Assembly (NCBI RefSeq): GCF_014204755.1 | Contig: NZ_JACHLZ010000001.1 | Location: 372,001 to 436,000, forward strand | Direction: 5' to 3' | Origin: Brachybacterium aquaticum | GTDB lineage: Bacteria; Actinomycetota; Actinomycetes; Actinomycetales; Dermabacteraceae | DNA length: 64,000 nt | In this document: piece after piece, positions 28,201-35,799 of the stretch | Numbering within the stretch: position 1 is the first letter of the stretch | Layout of the letters: every line of letters starts with the position of its first letter | The notes under the pieces: generated by a model | Told to the model about the DNA's origin: nothing | The model's input: the letters and a program-made list of their open reading frames with translations, nothing else | The model's database searches: none | Translations under genes and position numbers: made by a program

Positions 28201-29297
28201 GGTTGGCCCTGTGCGTCCACGACCGCGAGGTCCCAGCCGTCCAGGGGCAGGCCGATCCGCACGGGCGGGGTGCCGTCGAGCATCGCGCCGCACGCGACGA
28301 CCGTCGCCTCGGTGGGGCCGTAGGTGTTCCACACCTCGCGGCCGGTGGCCTGGAGGCGGGCGGCGAGCTCGGGCGGGCAGGCCTCACCGCCCATGATCAG
28401 CAGCCGCACCTCCGTCAGCGCCGAGTCCGGCCAGAGGGAGACGAGGGTGGGGACGGTGGAGACGATCGTGATCCGGTTCGCCTCGAGCCAGGGGCCGACG
28501 TCCACGCCGGAGCGCACGAGCGACCGCGGCGCTGGGACGAGGCAGCCGCCGTACGCCCAGGCCAGCCACATCTCCTCGCAGCTCGCGTCGAACGCGACGG
28601 ACAGCCCCGCCATCACCCGGTCGCCGGGCGCGATCGGTGCGTCCTGCAGGAACATCCGCGACTCCGCCTCGACGAAGGCGGCGGCGTTGCGGTGGGTGAC
28701 GGCGACGCCCTTGGGCTTGCCGGTCGAGCCGGAGGTGAAGATGACCCAGGCGTCGTCGGCGGGGGACGGCGCGCGCGGGGTAACGGGAGCGCCCGGCTCG
28801 ACGGGCACGTCGGCCGACGGGGCTCCGGCCGACGGGGCGCCGGGGGCCGGCGCGATCCCGGCCCAGGGCGCGGCGGCCGTGGGGGTGATGACCAGGCCGT
28901 CGCCGATCACGGCGAGGGCGGCGGACTCCTCGAACACGACGCGGGCGCGCTCGTCGGGGTCGTCGGCGTCGACCGGGACGTAGGCGGCGCCCGCCAGCAG
29001 CACCCCGAGGATCGCGACGTACAGATCGGTGGTGCCGGAGCTGATCCGCACCCCGACCTTCGCGCCGGGCCCGGCGCCGAGCGCGGCGAGCCGCCCGGCG
29101 ACCTCGAGGGCCGCTTCCTCGAGCGCCGCATAGGAGAGGACCTCGGCGCCGGCATCGACCGCGGGGGCGTCGCCGTGCCTCGCCACGACGCCGCGGAAGA
29201 TCTCGACCAGGGTGGACGGGGTGGGGGCGCGGTCGCCGGCCTGGAGGGAGGGGAGGAGCGCGGGATGCTGGGCTGTCACACGCGGATTCTCGCCCAC
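25263..29297 (-). CDS. Pls/PosA-like single-module non-ribosomal peptide synthetase with membrane C-terminus
   Basis: About 1338-1344 residues. Domain order: adenylation (1-520; A3 FTSGSTGKPKG 187-197, A5 NTYGPTEAT 324-332, A7 YRSGD, A8 GRADDQIKLGGRRIELGEID, A10 RTSGKIDRDAL), carrier domain with Ser566 in DLGGGSLT, then six membrane helices around three soluble hexapeptide/LbH-type blocks. There is no condensation or thioesterase domain. This is the layout of epsilon-poly-L-lysine synthetase and the TIGR02353-type terminal domain, in which the C-terminal tandem domains join amino acids iteratively. GTG 29297 or GTG 29279 could start it. Monomer specificity is not readable by eye. Linker 151-178 holds palindrome-repeat copies. 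Confidence 0.88.
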   Translation of the reverse strand: MGENPRVTAQHPALLPSLQAGDRAPTPSTLVEIFRGVVARHGDAPAVDAGAEVLSYAALEEAALEVAGRLAALGAGPGAKVGVRISSGTTDLYVAILGVLLAGAAYVPVDADDPDERARVVFEESAALAVIGDGLVITPTAAAPWAGIAPAPGAPSAGAPSADVPVEPGAPVTPRAPSPADDAWVIFTSGSTGKPKGVAVTHRNAAAFVEAESRMFLQDAPIAPGDRVMAGLSVAFDASCEEMWLAWAYGGCLVPAPRSLVRSGVDVGPWLEANRITIVSTVPTLVSLWPDSALTEVRLLIMGGEACPPELAARLQATGREVWNTYGPTEATVVACGAMLDGTPPVRIGLPLDGWDLAVVDAQGQPVGPGESGELIIGGVGLARYLDPAKDAEKYAPMPSLGWERAYRSGDIVVNDPDGLLFAGRADDQIKLGGRRIELGEIDDQLLRLPGVVGGATAVRSSKTGNKLLVGYLTVDDTYDAEIARGLLRQRMPAALVPRLAVVDDLPTRTSGKIDRDALPWPLPGSSERSADLSGTAAWIAEIWADVLGAEVTSGKDDFFDLGGGSLTAAQVVSRLREQHPELTVGDVYQQSTVAALAAHLDAMDSTAQRSTRTVAPLRRRTQIAQLLALVPLRTLAALRGISWLMLVSTVLAALTDVPWLVAFPLWLVIPMALVFILPPGRMTLAALLARILLRKVTPGSHPRGGSAHLRLWLAEHVQDELGATSLSGAVWFPYYARLLGVRLGKDVDLHSLPPVTGMLEIGAGASIEPEVDLAGYWIDGDVLRIGPVRIGKRARIGARSTLGPGARVGRDAEIAPGSAVLGKVPAGEFWSGSPAAYRAESRGPWSDDAPPRRPLWELAYGALSLLIAALPGLGVLVGGAVLIPAVRGTDTLGAAALAALPWLPLAALAGFAAVALAVLVLTRLLARAISPGHHPMRSAAGVSIWATLRLLDEARTWLFPLYAGGLTPVWMRMLGAKVGKGAEISTALLIPSLVQVGDHSFLADDTLVGPYELGGGWIRVERVKVGKRAFVGNSGMLAAGRKVPKQSLVAVLSAAPRRKSAKAGTSYLGSPPRKLRRAEEEHDDALTYDPPKKLLVQRGIVETLRLVPLLIALLLPVAVWGGLYALLVRGTAGIVLALVLGGAVLMLAGLLAAGITVVAKWAIIGRHRPGEHALFTAYVWRSELADTFTEVLAAPWFANVTAGTWALNVWLRALGAKVGEGVWCDSYWLPETDLVTLGDGATVNRGCVVQTHLFQDRVLSMDTVTLGAGATLGPGSVILPAAAIDRHATVGPVSLVMRGERVPPGTRWTGNPIGPWDDEDAAQDEQDEDVENDQDEQDEQERV
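28809..28837. repeat. two dispersed palindrome copies in the synthetase linker
   Basis: GTCGGCCGACGGGG (28809-28822) and CCGGCCGACGGGG about 16 bases on, antisense to the gene; they encode APSAGAPSADV inside the adenylation domain ahead of motif A3. Confidence 0.7.
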
Positions 29298-29480
29298 GAA
29301 GGTGAACAGCGTCCTCCGCCGCTTTCCCGTCTTTCCGAGCCTGAGGGCGAGATCACGACGAACCGCGTGGTCGCGACTCTGACCAGCATGTCGGTCCCGA
29401 AATACGGGACAAGTGTGCGCAATCGGCTACATTGTGGGTGTAACATCTCCCCCTTCCCCAAGAATGAACGGAGTCTCATC

Positions 29481-29765
29481 ATGGGCCTTCTCTGGCTGAT
29501 CATCTCCTGGCTCATCATCGGCGCGATCATCGGGCTGCTCGCCCGCGCCGTCATGCCGGGCAAGCAGGGCATGAGCCTCGGCATGACCATCGTGCTCGGC
29601 GTCATCGGCGCCGTCGTGGGCGGCTTCATCGGCGGCCTGTTCGGCGGCAATGGCATCTCGGGCATCATGAACAACCCGTGGAGCATCGGGACGATCCTGC
29701 TCGCCGTCATCGGCGCCATCATCGTCATGGTCATCTACGGTCTCGCCACCAAGAACCGCGCCTGA
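29481..29765 (+). CDS. GlsB/YeaQ/YmgE-family stress membrane protein
   Basis: 94 residues, three membrane helices. Family marks: LIIGAIIGLLARAVMPGKQGM and ITIVLGVIGA-like MTIVLGVIGAVVGGFIGGLFGG. A transglycosylase-associated small membrane protein induced by stress in other bacteria; its biochemical role is unclear. ATG at 29481 has ACGGAG upstream. Divergent from the synthetase with about 180 bases between. Confidence 0.93.
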   Translation: MGLLWLIISWLIIGAIIGLLARAVMPGKQGMSLGMTIVLGVIGAVVGGFIGGLFGGNGISGIMNNPWSIGTILLAVIGAIIVMVIYGLATKNRA

Positions 29766-29800
29766 CCCCTCCGGGCCGCGGCGGATCCGCGCCCGACCAC

Positions 29801-29837
29801 CGCAGCGCCGTCCCGGGATCCCCGGGGCGGCGCTGCG
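29801..29837. terminator. 17-bp stem terminator between convergent genes
   Basis: CGCAGCGCCGTCCCGGG, loop ATC, CCCGGGGCGGCGCTGCG, one T-G pair. Lies between the GlsB-type gene and yigZ. Confidence 0.75.
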
Positions 29838-29848
29838 TCGTCGTGGCT

Positions 29849-30502
29849 CTAGACCGGCACGTCGGCGATGCGCGTCCCGATGCGGCGCACGTCCAGGCGG
29901 CCCGAGGACCAGCGGGCGACGTCGGCCGCGAGATCCTCCAGCAGTGACGGATCGAGCAGCACCGTCAGGCGCGCCGAGCGTGCCCCGTACTCGGTGGGCT
30001 CGACCTGCGCGCCCTGGGAGGCGGCCCAGATCCTCACCGCGTTCTCGGCGATGCCCACCTCGGCGGGGGAGACCTCGAGCTCGGCGACGGCGAGCTCCGT
30101 GCGGCGCAGCAGCGTCGCCGCGGCGACGGCCTGCTCGATCCCGGCGGTGTAGGCGCGGACCAGTCCGCCGGCCCCCAGCTTCACCCCGCCGAAGTAGCGG
30201 ATCACGATCGCGAAGGCGTCCACGAGATCGGCGTGCAGGAGCGCCTGCAGCATCGGCATCCCGGCGGTGCCGGCCGGTTCGCCGTCGTCGTTGGAGCGGT
30301 GCATCTGCGCGCGCTCGGGCGTCTCGCCGAGCACCAGGGCGGTGCAGTGGTGGCGCGCATCGGGGTGCTCGGCCCGGGCCGTGCGCAGAAGTGCGTCGGC
30401 CTGCTCGACGTCCTCCACCCGGTGCAGGCGGGTGAGGAAGCGGGACTTCCTCTCCACCAGCTCGGTCTCGACGTCGGCGGCGAGCACGCGGGGATCGGGC
30501 AT
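29849..30502 (-). CDS. YigZ/IMPACT-family protein
   Basis: 217 residues. The N-terminal UPF0029/IMPACT block is clear: ELVERKSRFLTRLHRVED, HHCTALVLG, RSNDDGEPAGTAGMPMLQAL and IVIRYFGGVKLGAGGLVRAY. The C-terminal ~70 residues form the DUF1949 domain. Proposed roles in translation control are known only for the eukaryotic relative. ATG at 30502. Its promoter region was split from its neighbours by the IS element. Confidence 0.92.
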   Translation of the reverse strand: MPDPRVLAADVETELVERKSRFLTRLHRVEDVEQADALLRTARAEHPDARHHCTALVLGETPERAQMHRSNDDGEPAGTAGMPMLQALLHADLVDAFAIVIRYFGGVKLGAGGLVRAYTAGIEQAVAAATLLRRTELAVAELEVSPAEVGIAENAVRIWAASQGAQVEPTEYGARSARLTVLLDPSLLEDLAADVARWSSGRLDVRRIGTRIADVPV

Positions 30503-30649
30503 GGGGACGAGTGTATGAGCAGTGCGATCGGGCGGTGCGGAGCACTAGATTGGTGCACGTCGCCGGGTGGGGGCGTCGGCATCCTCCCTGCGGCAGCTCG
30601 TGCCCTTCCGGCGATCGTGTGGAGTGTCCCCGATTTTTCGGAGTGTGGT

Positions 30650-31534
30650 TTAGGCTGCGATTCCTGTGAGTGTGCGATGTCCTTTGTCCCATTCGGCTGG
30701 GGTGAGGTATCCCAGGTGTGAATGGCGGCGCTGTCTATTGTAGTAGTGTTCGATCCAGGTGAAGGTCTCTTTCCGCAATGTGGACAGGTTTACCCAGGGG
30801 CGGGTGTGGATGAGTTCCTTTTTGTAGGTCGCGAAGAAGGACTCGGCGACGGCGTTGTCGAAACAATCCCCGGTGCGACCCACGGAACGCCGGATGTGGT
30901 GGTCCTTACAGTACGTGGCGAATTCGGCCGATGTGAATTGAGACCCGCGGTCGCTGTGAAAGATGATTCCGGCCGGTGGCCGGCGGCGCGCGATAGCCAG
31001 CGTCAGTGCCTCGATGACAAGGTCGGTGCGCATGTGGTCGGCCAGTGCCCAGCCCACAACGGCTCGGGAGTGCAGGTCGATGACTATGGCCAGATACGCC
31101 CAGCCGTTCCAGGTCTTGATGTAGGTGATATCGGAACACCACTTCTGGTTCGGCCGCTCGGCTGTGAAGTCGCGCCCGATCAGGTCTGGGGCCGGCGCCG
31201 GGTCCGGGCCGCTGGTGGTCGTGCGCTTCCAGGCACGGGGGTGGCGTCCGCGCAGCCCGGCGGCCTGCATGAGGCGAGCGACGCGATTCTTGCCGACCCG
31301 TTCGCCCAGGGCGCACAGCTCGGCATGGATCCGTCGAACACCAGGGTTGCCGCGCAGCCGCCGGTAGGCCTCGGTGATGATCGCCAACAGGCGATCGTTG
31401 TCCTGATCGCGTGGGCTGGGCCCCCGGCCACGCCAGGCATAGAACCCGGAGGGCGACACGGCCAACTGCTTGCACATGAAATCCACCGGATACTCGTCAC
31501 GGTCAGCCCAGTCCGCGATCGCGGCGTACTTCAC
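30650..31534 (-). CDS. IS3-family transposase OrfB (DDE integrase)
   Basis: 294 residues. HTH_21 region (RRLRGNPGVRRIHAELCALGERVGKNRVARLMQAAGL) followed by the rve core with the DDE triad: Asp in WCSDITYI, Asp in FHSDRGSQF and Glu in NAVAESFFATYK. Full length. GTG start overlaps the OrfA stop, but the usual product is the OrfAB fusion made by -1 frameshifting. Confidence 0.95.
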   Translation of the reverse strand: MKYAAIADWADRDEYPVDFMCKQLAVSPSGFYAWRGRGPSPRDQDNDRLLAIITEAYRRLRGNPGVRRIHAELCALGERVGKNRVARLMQAAGLRGRHPRAWKRTTTSGPDPAPAPDLIGRDFTAERPNQKWCSDITYIKTWNGWAYLAIVIDLHSRAVVGWALADHMRTDLVIEALTLAIARRRPPAGIIFHSDRGSQFTSAEFATYCKDHHIRRSVGRTGDCFDNAVAESFFATYKKELIHTRPWVNLSTLRKETFTWIEHYYNRQRRHSHLGYLTPAEWDKGHRTLTGIAA

Positions 31535-31827
31535 CGCTGGTCTTTCGCGAACCAGGACGCTACTTTTTTTGCGAACTCCGCCTCCATGCGGGCGTGTTTG
31601 ACTTCCTCCCGAAGCCGGATCAGTTCCTCGCGTTCGCTCTCTGACAGTGGCTTCTCGGGACGTTTCCCGCTCGAGTCACGCGCCTTCTTCACCCATTTAC
31701 CCAACGTCATCTCGTGCACGCCGATATTCCTGGCGGTCTCGGCGATGCTGTGGCCATCATCCAGGACCAAGCCTACCGCGGACGCCTTGTACTCCTCCGT
31801 GAACGATCTCCTCGTCGAACCCATCAC
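31531..31827 (-). CDS. IS3-family OrfA (helix-turn-helix)
   Basis: 98 residues. HTH part RRSFTEEYKASAVGLVLDDGHSIAETARNIGVHEMTLGKWVKKA, then a leucine-heptad/coiled-coil segment (SESEREELIRLREEVKHARMEAEF). Binds the IS ends and regulates transposition. The last codons contain the A7 slippery run. Confidence 0.93.
   Translation of the reverse strand: MMGSTRRSFTEEYKASAVGLVLDDGHSIAETARNIGVHEMTLGKWVKKARDSSGKRPEKPLSESEREELIRLREEVKHARMEAEFAKKVASWFAKDQR
31564..31570 (-). other. -1 ribosomal frameshift site A AAA AAA G
   Basis: Seven A residues (T on the + strand) in codons GCA AAA AAA GTA of OrfA. A -1 shift gives an open path (KKSSVLVRERPAV) directly into OrfB, so an OrfAB fusion transposase is expected. 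Confidence 0.8.
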
Positions 31828-31924
31828 GACTTCCTTTCAGTTCAGAAAGGAATCACGACTTACCCCAACTATCCACCAAACCGGGGACGGTCCAGTGCCG
31901 GGCCGCGCCCTCCCAGGAGCTCAC

Positions 31925-32491
31925 ATGTCGCAGCACCCGTCCCAGCCCGCACCGCAGTACATCCCGGCCGCCGCACCCGCGAAGAAGCCGTCGAAGGCGC
32001 CGCGGATCCTGCTCATCGTGGGTGGCGTGATTCTGGCGCTGAGCGTGATCATCGGGGTGGTGGTCGCGGTGATCGGCTTCCGCGGCGTCGCGGCGGACGC
32101 GGCGCAGATGGAGATCGTCTCCGGCACCGGCACGCTCACTGCCGAGGCCGGTGACAGCTACCAGCTCTATGTCGAGCAGGGCATGTCGGCGCCGATGTGC
32201 GTGGTCGACGGGCCGACCCCGGAGGCGGTGGGCAGCGGCACCTCCCAGACCAGCACGGTCACCTTCCAGGGCTCCGCCTGGGAGTCCTTCGACTCCTTCA
32301 CCGCCACCGAGGCGGGGGAGTACTCGGTCATCTGCGACGGGACCGTGGCGGTGGGCCCGCCCGTCTCCATCGGCGGCATCTTCACCGGCATCGGCGGGAT
32401 CTTCCTCGCCATCGCGGGCGGCGGACTCGGCCTGCTGCTCATCCTCATCGGCGTGATCCTGCTGATCGTGCGGCGGAGCGCGACCCGATGA
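31925..32491 (+). CDS. hypothetical membrane protein
   Basis: 188 residues. Pro/Ala-rich cytoplasmic start (SQHPSQPAPQYIP), helix one (ILLIVGGVILALSVIIGVVVAVIGF), an extracytoplasmic domain of about 90 residues with two Cys (MCVVDGPTPEAV and YSVICDG), and helix two (GGIFLAIAGGGLGLLLILIGVILLIV). No family recognised. CAGGAG is 6 bases upstream of the ATG; the IS insertion ends 30 bases upstream and must have separated the gene from its original promoter. The next gene overlaps by four bases. Confidence 0.8.
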   Translation: MSQHPSQPAPQYIPAAAPAKKPSKAPRILLIVGGVILALSVIIGVVVAVIGFRGVAADAAQMEIVSGTGTLTAEAGDSYQLYVEQGMSAPMCVVDGPTPEAVGSGTSQTSTVTFQGSAWESFDSFTATEAGEYSVICDGTVAVGPPVSIGGIFTGIGGIFLAIAGGGLGLLLILIGVILLIVRRSATR

Positions 32492-32856
32492 GCGCGCCTC
32501 GGGGCGGCGAGCTGCCTTTCCCGCTCGAGCCGGGCGAGCAGCTGCTGCGCAGCGGACGCGCCAACATGCAGCGCGGCGCGGAGACCGTGGGCGGGACGCT
32601 GCACCTGACCAGCGACCGCCTAGTGTTCGTCCCCCATTCACTGAACCTGAGCTCCACCCCGTCCGGGCTTCGGCTCGCCGACATCGCCGCGGTCGCCCCG
32701 GCGTGGACGAAGCTGCTCGGCGTGCTGCCGCTGGCGAACAACTCCCTGGCCCTCACCCTGCGTGACGGGAACGTGGAGAGCTACGTCGTCCCCGGTCGGA
32801 AGGACTGGATGGACGCTATCGACCGGGCCCGCAGAGGTGACGCGTCGGTGCGCTGA
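32488..32856 (+). CDS. small GRAM/PH-like protein
   Basis: 122 residues. PFPLEPGEQLLRSGRANMQRGAETVGGTLHLTSDRLVFVPHSLN is the start of a GRAM-type domain (lipid/membrane-binding PH-like fold); the end has RDGNVESYVVPGRKDWMDAID. ATGA overlap with the membrane protein before it. Role unknown, likely peripheral membrane binding. Confidence 0.8.
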   Translation: MSAPRGGELPFPLEPGEQLLRSGRANMQRGAETVGGTLHLTSDRLVFVPHSLNLSSTPSGLRLADIAAVAPAWTKLLGVLPLANNSLALTLRDGNVESYVVPGRKDWMDAIDRARRGDASVR

Positions 32857-32964
32857 GGCGGCGCTGACGGGCGCTGATCCTCGCCCGCGGTCACGGGATC
32901 TGCACACGCCCCGCCGGGGCCTGCACGGGCTCGCCCCCCGGGGTGTGCCTAGACTCGTCGGCCG

Positions 32965-34059
32965 ATGAGCTCCACTACCGAACGGTCTCTTCCTGCCTCC
33001 TCGACCCCGGCCTCCCCGCCGGGCGCACGACAGACCTGGATGGACCTGCTCCGCGGCGGCGCGGTGCAGCTCGTCATCGCCCACCACCTGCGACTCGTGC
33101 AGGAGATCTGGGACGGCGCCGCCCCGCACACGATGGCGATCCTCTCTGAGGGAACGATGCCGTTCCGGATGCCGGCGCTGCTGTTCGCCTCCGGCCTGCT
33201 GCTCGAGCGGTCGCTGCGCAAACCCGCCGCCCGCTACCTCTCCGGCAAGGCGCGCAGCCTGCTGTGGCCGTGGCTGCTGTGGTCCGCGCTCATGCTGCCC
33301 ATCCTCGGCGGGGAGAACGCCCGTGAGCCGCTGTGGTGGATCAACGGGATGTACACCTGGTTCCTTCTGGCGCTGTTCCTCTACCACCTGATCGGCCTGC
33401 TCGCGCGGCGGATCCACCCCGGCTGGCGGGCGCTCGCGAGCGTGGCGGGCTGGACCGCGATGCCGCTGCTCGGCCTCGCCCAGGACGTCGCGGGGCTCCG
33501 CCCCGACAAGTTCCTCTACTACGCGGCGTTCTTCTTCGCCGGCGCCGCCGCGCACCGGGTGCTCGCCGTGCGCACCGTCCCCTGGGCGCTTACCCTCCCG
33601 AGCCTCGTCATCGCTGCCGGCTGGGCCGCCTACGCCGTGTACCTCGACGCCGACCCGGATGTCCCCGTCCTCTCGCAGGTCGTGGTGCTGATCGGAGTGC
33701 TCGGCGCGATCGGCGTCGCCCAGCACCTCCCGCGGATCGGGATCGTGCGCGGCATCGAATGGCTCGGCCGCAACTCGATCGTCCCCTACCTCGTCCACCT
33801 GCCGGTGATCGAGCTGCTCGCCCGCCACACCGACGTCCCCGCCGGCTGGCCCGCCTACCTCGCGGGCTTCACGATCGTGATCGCGATCTGCGTGCTCGCG
33901 ATCCGGCTGCGGCCGGTCACCTCGTTCCTCTACGTCTTCCCCCGCGGCCGACGGGGGAGCGGTGCGGGCGCGGCCGGGTCCTCTTCGGCGACCGTCGCTG
34001 CGCCCGTGACTGAGCCCGTGACCGCGTCGGCGGGGGAGCGTCGCTCACCGGTAGGATGA
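32965..34059 (+). CDS. acyltransferase-3-family membrane protein
   Basis: 364 residues, about ten membrane helices. Motifs: RQTWMDLLRGGAVQLVIAHHL (catalytic-His region at the N-terminus), MYTWFLLALFLYHLIGLL, and GRNSIVPYLVHLPVIELL near the C-terminus. Such enzymes add acyl groups to envelope sugars or peptidoglycan. A -10 TAGACT (32949-32954) lies 10 bases ahead of the ATG, so the leader is very short. The C-terminal tail carries one palindrome copy (33945-33957). Acceptor unknown. Confidence 0.87.
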   Translation: MSSTTERSLPASSTPASPPGARQTWMDLLRGGAVQLVIAHHLRLVQEIWDGAAPHTMAILSEGTMPFRMPALLFASGLLLERSLRKPAARYLSGKARSLLWPWLLWSALMLPILGGENAREPLWWINGMYTWFLLALFLYHLIGLLARRIHPGWRALASVAGWTAMPLLGLAQDVAGLRPDKFLYYAAFFFAGAAAHRVLAVRTVPWALTLPSLVIAAGWAAYAVYLDADPDVPVLSQVVVLIGVLGAIGVAQHLPRIGIVRGIEWLGRNSIVPYLVHLPVIELLARHTDVPAGWPAYLAGFTIVIAICVLAIRLRPVTSFLYVFPRGRRGSGAGAAGSSSATVAAPVTEPVTASAGERRSPVG

Positions 34060-34080
34060 CCGGGTCCGCCTGGCGGGCAG

Positions 34081-34153
34081 GGGCCTGTAGCTCAGTCGGT
34101 AGAGCATCGGACTTTTAATCCGCGGGTCGAGGGTTCGATCCCCTCCGGGCCCA
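34081..34153 (+). tRNA. tRNA-Lys (TTT), integration site of the AICE
   Basis: Acceptor GGGCCTG/CGGGCCC, D-arm GCTC...AGAGC, anticodon loop CTTTTAA with anticodon TTT, T-arm GAGGG-TTCGATC-CCCTC, discriminator A. Its 3' part is repeated at 47764-47806. The tRNA remains whole after integration. Confidence 0.97.
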
Positions 34154-34156
34154 CCG
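34114..34156 (+). repeat. attL core, within tRNA-Lys
   Basis: 43 bases identical to 47764-47806; similarity continues five bases leftward with one mismatch. Confidence 0.93.
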
Positions 34157-34206
34157 CAGGTCAGACCGGAGAAACTTCCTCTAGGGGAAGCGCTTCGGGC
34201 CGGCGT

Positions 34207-34269
34207 TGACAGCAGTGTTGACAGCAACGCGGCTGTGCGGGCGCGGCGGGAGACGGGATGACAGCAACG
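34207..34269 (+). promoter_or_regulatory. integrase arm-type sites, left end
   Basis: Three direct copies of TGACAGCA(ACG): 34207-34214, 34219-34230 and 34259-34269. Two are 12 bases apart, as at the right end. Arm-binding role is inference. Confidence 0.65.
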
Positions 34270-34340
34270 GAACCCGCCACGGACAGAGACGGAGTCCAGT
34301 TCCGGCTACGCCGTGAGCGATCCTCTGAGAAGCTCTCGTC

Positions 34341-35474
34341 ATGAACTCTCTGGATCAGAGAAGACGCACGGCGGCCGAGTCCCTCAGCAACTACACCTCG
34401 CCCGGGGGCGGATACGCATTCCGCACCTACGATGTGCGGCCGGCTCATCGTGACGAGGGACTGCTGCCCGAGGACATCCTCGCCGCGAACCTGTTGAGTC
34501 TCCGGCTGACCGCTAGCGATGTCATCCCGCTGTTCGCCGAGGGAGACGGTGCTCCGCAGAGACTGCTTGAGGCGATGAACAACGCACTTGCAACGCTTAG
34601 GGAGGCGCGCCCGTTCGAGGCTCACCCGAGCACTTCCGACCTCGATCAGACGTTGGCTGCCCTAGCTGCCGCCAATGAGGCAGCGAAGGGGGTGAAGGGG
34701 TGGACCAGCGTCACTGTGTCCAAGGTGCTTCACCGGCATGCCCCGCAGATCGTGCCCATCATCGACTCGCGGGTGCGGAGCTTCTACGGCGTCAAGAAGA
34801 GCCAAGACCAGATGCTCTATCACCAGCTTTGGAGCGATCTTCGTGAGAACAAGGGCTGGCTCACAGAACTCGGGCAGGACTATTCCACCCCTGACAAACG
34901 TGAGCTCTCCTTGCTCCGCGTCGCCGACATCATCATCTGGATGCCGAGCAAGGACCCTGACGCGCCCACCGTCGACGAACTGGCACCCGACACCTGGGAT
35001 CGTGAAGGACTCGAGGCGCGAGGGTGGGAAGGATTCACCCCGCTCGCAACCCTCGATTCTCGCGAAGTTCCTGCTGTGCCGGGCGTCTACGTGGTGCTTC
35101 GAGATGATGTCTCAGAGCCGGAGTTCCTTCCGGAGCGCCCTCAAGCATCGGATAGGCAGGCATACAGCTACACCGGATCCGACCTGCGCTCTCGGTGGGT
35201 TCCGGATGCGAGTGTCCTCTATATCGGTCAAGCGGGAACGAGCCTCCGGACGCGCCTTCGGCAGTATCGAAGATTCGGAGAGGGCTCTGGGCTAAATCAC
35301 AAAGGTGGGAGGTCGATCTGGCACTTGGCGGACGCCGACCGCCTGACTGTCGCATGGCGTCAGCTTCCCGTCGTCTTCGACGGGCTCGGAACGGGGACTG
35401 CCGAGTCAGGGCTTATCAGAAGATTCAAGGAAGCTCACGGTGGCTCGAGGCCTTTCGCAAATCTGGTCGGCTAG
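34341..35474 (+). CDS. two-domain protein: DUF6308-like N-terminus fused to a GIY-YIG nuclease
   Basis: 377 residues. Residues ~30-200 resemble DUF6308 (KVLHRHAPQIVPIIDSRV, RVADIIIWM), a helical domain of unknown function. Residues ~245-377 are a GIY-YIG fold: GVY 248-250, YIG 294-296, Arg303/305 in SLRTRLRQY, Glu355 in TGTAESGLIRRF and Asn374, i.e. the full set expected of an active nuclease. Located just inside attL, GC lower than the chromosome. A defence or DNA-repair role is likely from position; no known system with this exact fusion comes to mind. Confidence 0.75.
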   Translation: MNSLDQRRRTAAESLSNYTSPGGGYAFRTYDVRPAHRDEGLLPEDILAANLLSLRLTASDVIPLFAEGDGAPQRLLEAMNNALATLREARPFEAHPSTSDLDQTLAALAAANEAAKGVKGWTSVTVSKVLHRHAPQIVPIIDSRVRSFYGVKKSQDQMLYHQLWSDLRENKGWLTELGQDYSTPDKRELSLLRVADIIIWMPSKDPDAPTVDELAPDTWDREGLEARGWEGFTPLATLDSREVPAVPGVYVVLRDDVSEPEFLPERPQASDRQAYSYTGSDLRSRWVPDASVLYIGQAGTSLRTRLRQYRRFGEGSGLNHKGGRSIWHLADADRLTVAWRQLPVVFDGLGTGTAESGLIRRFKEAHGGSRPFANLVG

Positions 35475-35733
35475 CGCCCGCTAAGGATTTGAGCACGGCG
35501 TCCGGGCAGCCGTCCCAGCGGTCGCTGAAGTCCTTGGCGATGGCCAGTGCGACGGGGAGCTCGTGGCTGTCGGCGACGGTCACGTTGAATCGCAGTGCCG
35601 CCGTCTCGAGCGCCATCCGGAAGTAGTGGCAGACCGTCCGCAGACCCCACAGCTCTTTCAGGATGGCCGCGACGTCGTCGTGTCTGAGATGCTGTGGCAC
35701 CGGTACCGCGACGACTTCTTCGGCGATTGCCAT
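35425..35733 (-). CDS. hypothetical protein, in frame after a stop codon
   Basis: 102 residues from ATG 35733 (AIAEEVVAVPVPQHLRHDDVAAILKELWGLRTVCHYFRM...). Composition looks like real protein (amphipathic helices, few Arg/Ser runs). It is in the same frame as the gene before it, separated only by a TGA at 35800-35802 and 22 codons, so it may be the cut-off end of a longer protein. It overlaps the convergent GIY-YIG gene by 50 bases. No family recognised. Confidence 0.5.
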   Translation of the reverse strand: MAIAEEVVAVPVPQHLRHDDVAAILKELWGLRTVCHYFRMALETAALRFNVTVADSHELPVALAIAKDFSDRWDGCPDAVLKSLAGASRPDLRKASSHRELP

Positions 35734-35799
35734 CAGCAGCTCGACGGTGAGCCGGCGATGGCCGCAGCCGGACCATTCGAGGCCTTCGGACTCCTGCTC

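Larger units (their letters stand above)
30620..31894 (-). mobile_element. IS3-family insertion sequence, complete
   Basis: 1275 bp. Imperfect terminal inverted repeats TGGAGTGTCCCCGATTT (30620) and TGGACCGTCCCCGGTTT (complement, ending 31894). A 3-bp direct repeat GTG flanks it (30617-30619 and 31895-31897), the target duplication typical of IS3 elements. Two overlapping reading frames with a frameshift signal. Both frames and ends are intact, so it may be active. It sits 27 bases upstream of the ATG at 31925. Confidence 0.93.

Noticed and set aside
27045..29765. 906-codon plus-strand frame opposite the synthetase
   Set aside because: Only its last 94 codons (GlsB-type protein) are real; the rest mirrors the adenylation and membrane parts.
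31853..32641. Minus-strand ORF near the IS end as an IS passenger gene
   Set aside because: Shadow of the membrane-protein gene and outside the IS terminal repeat.
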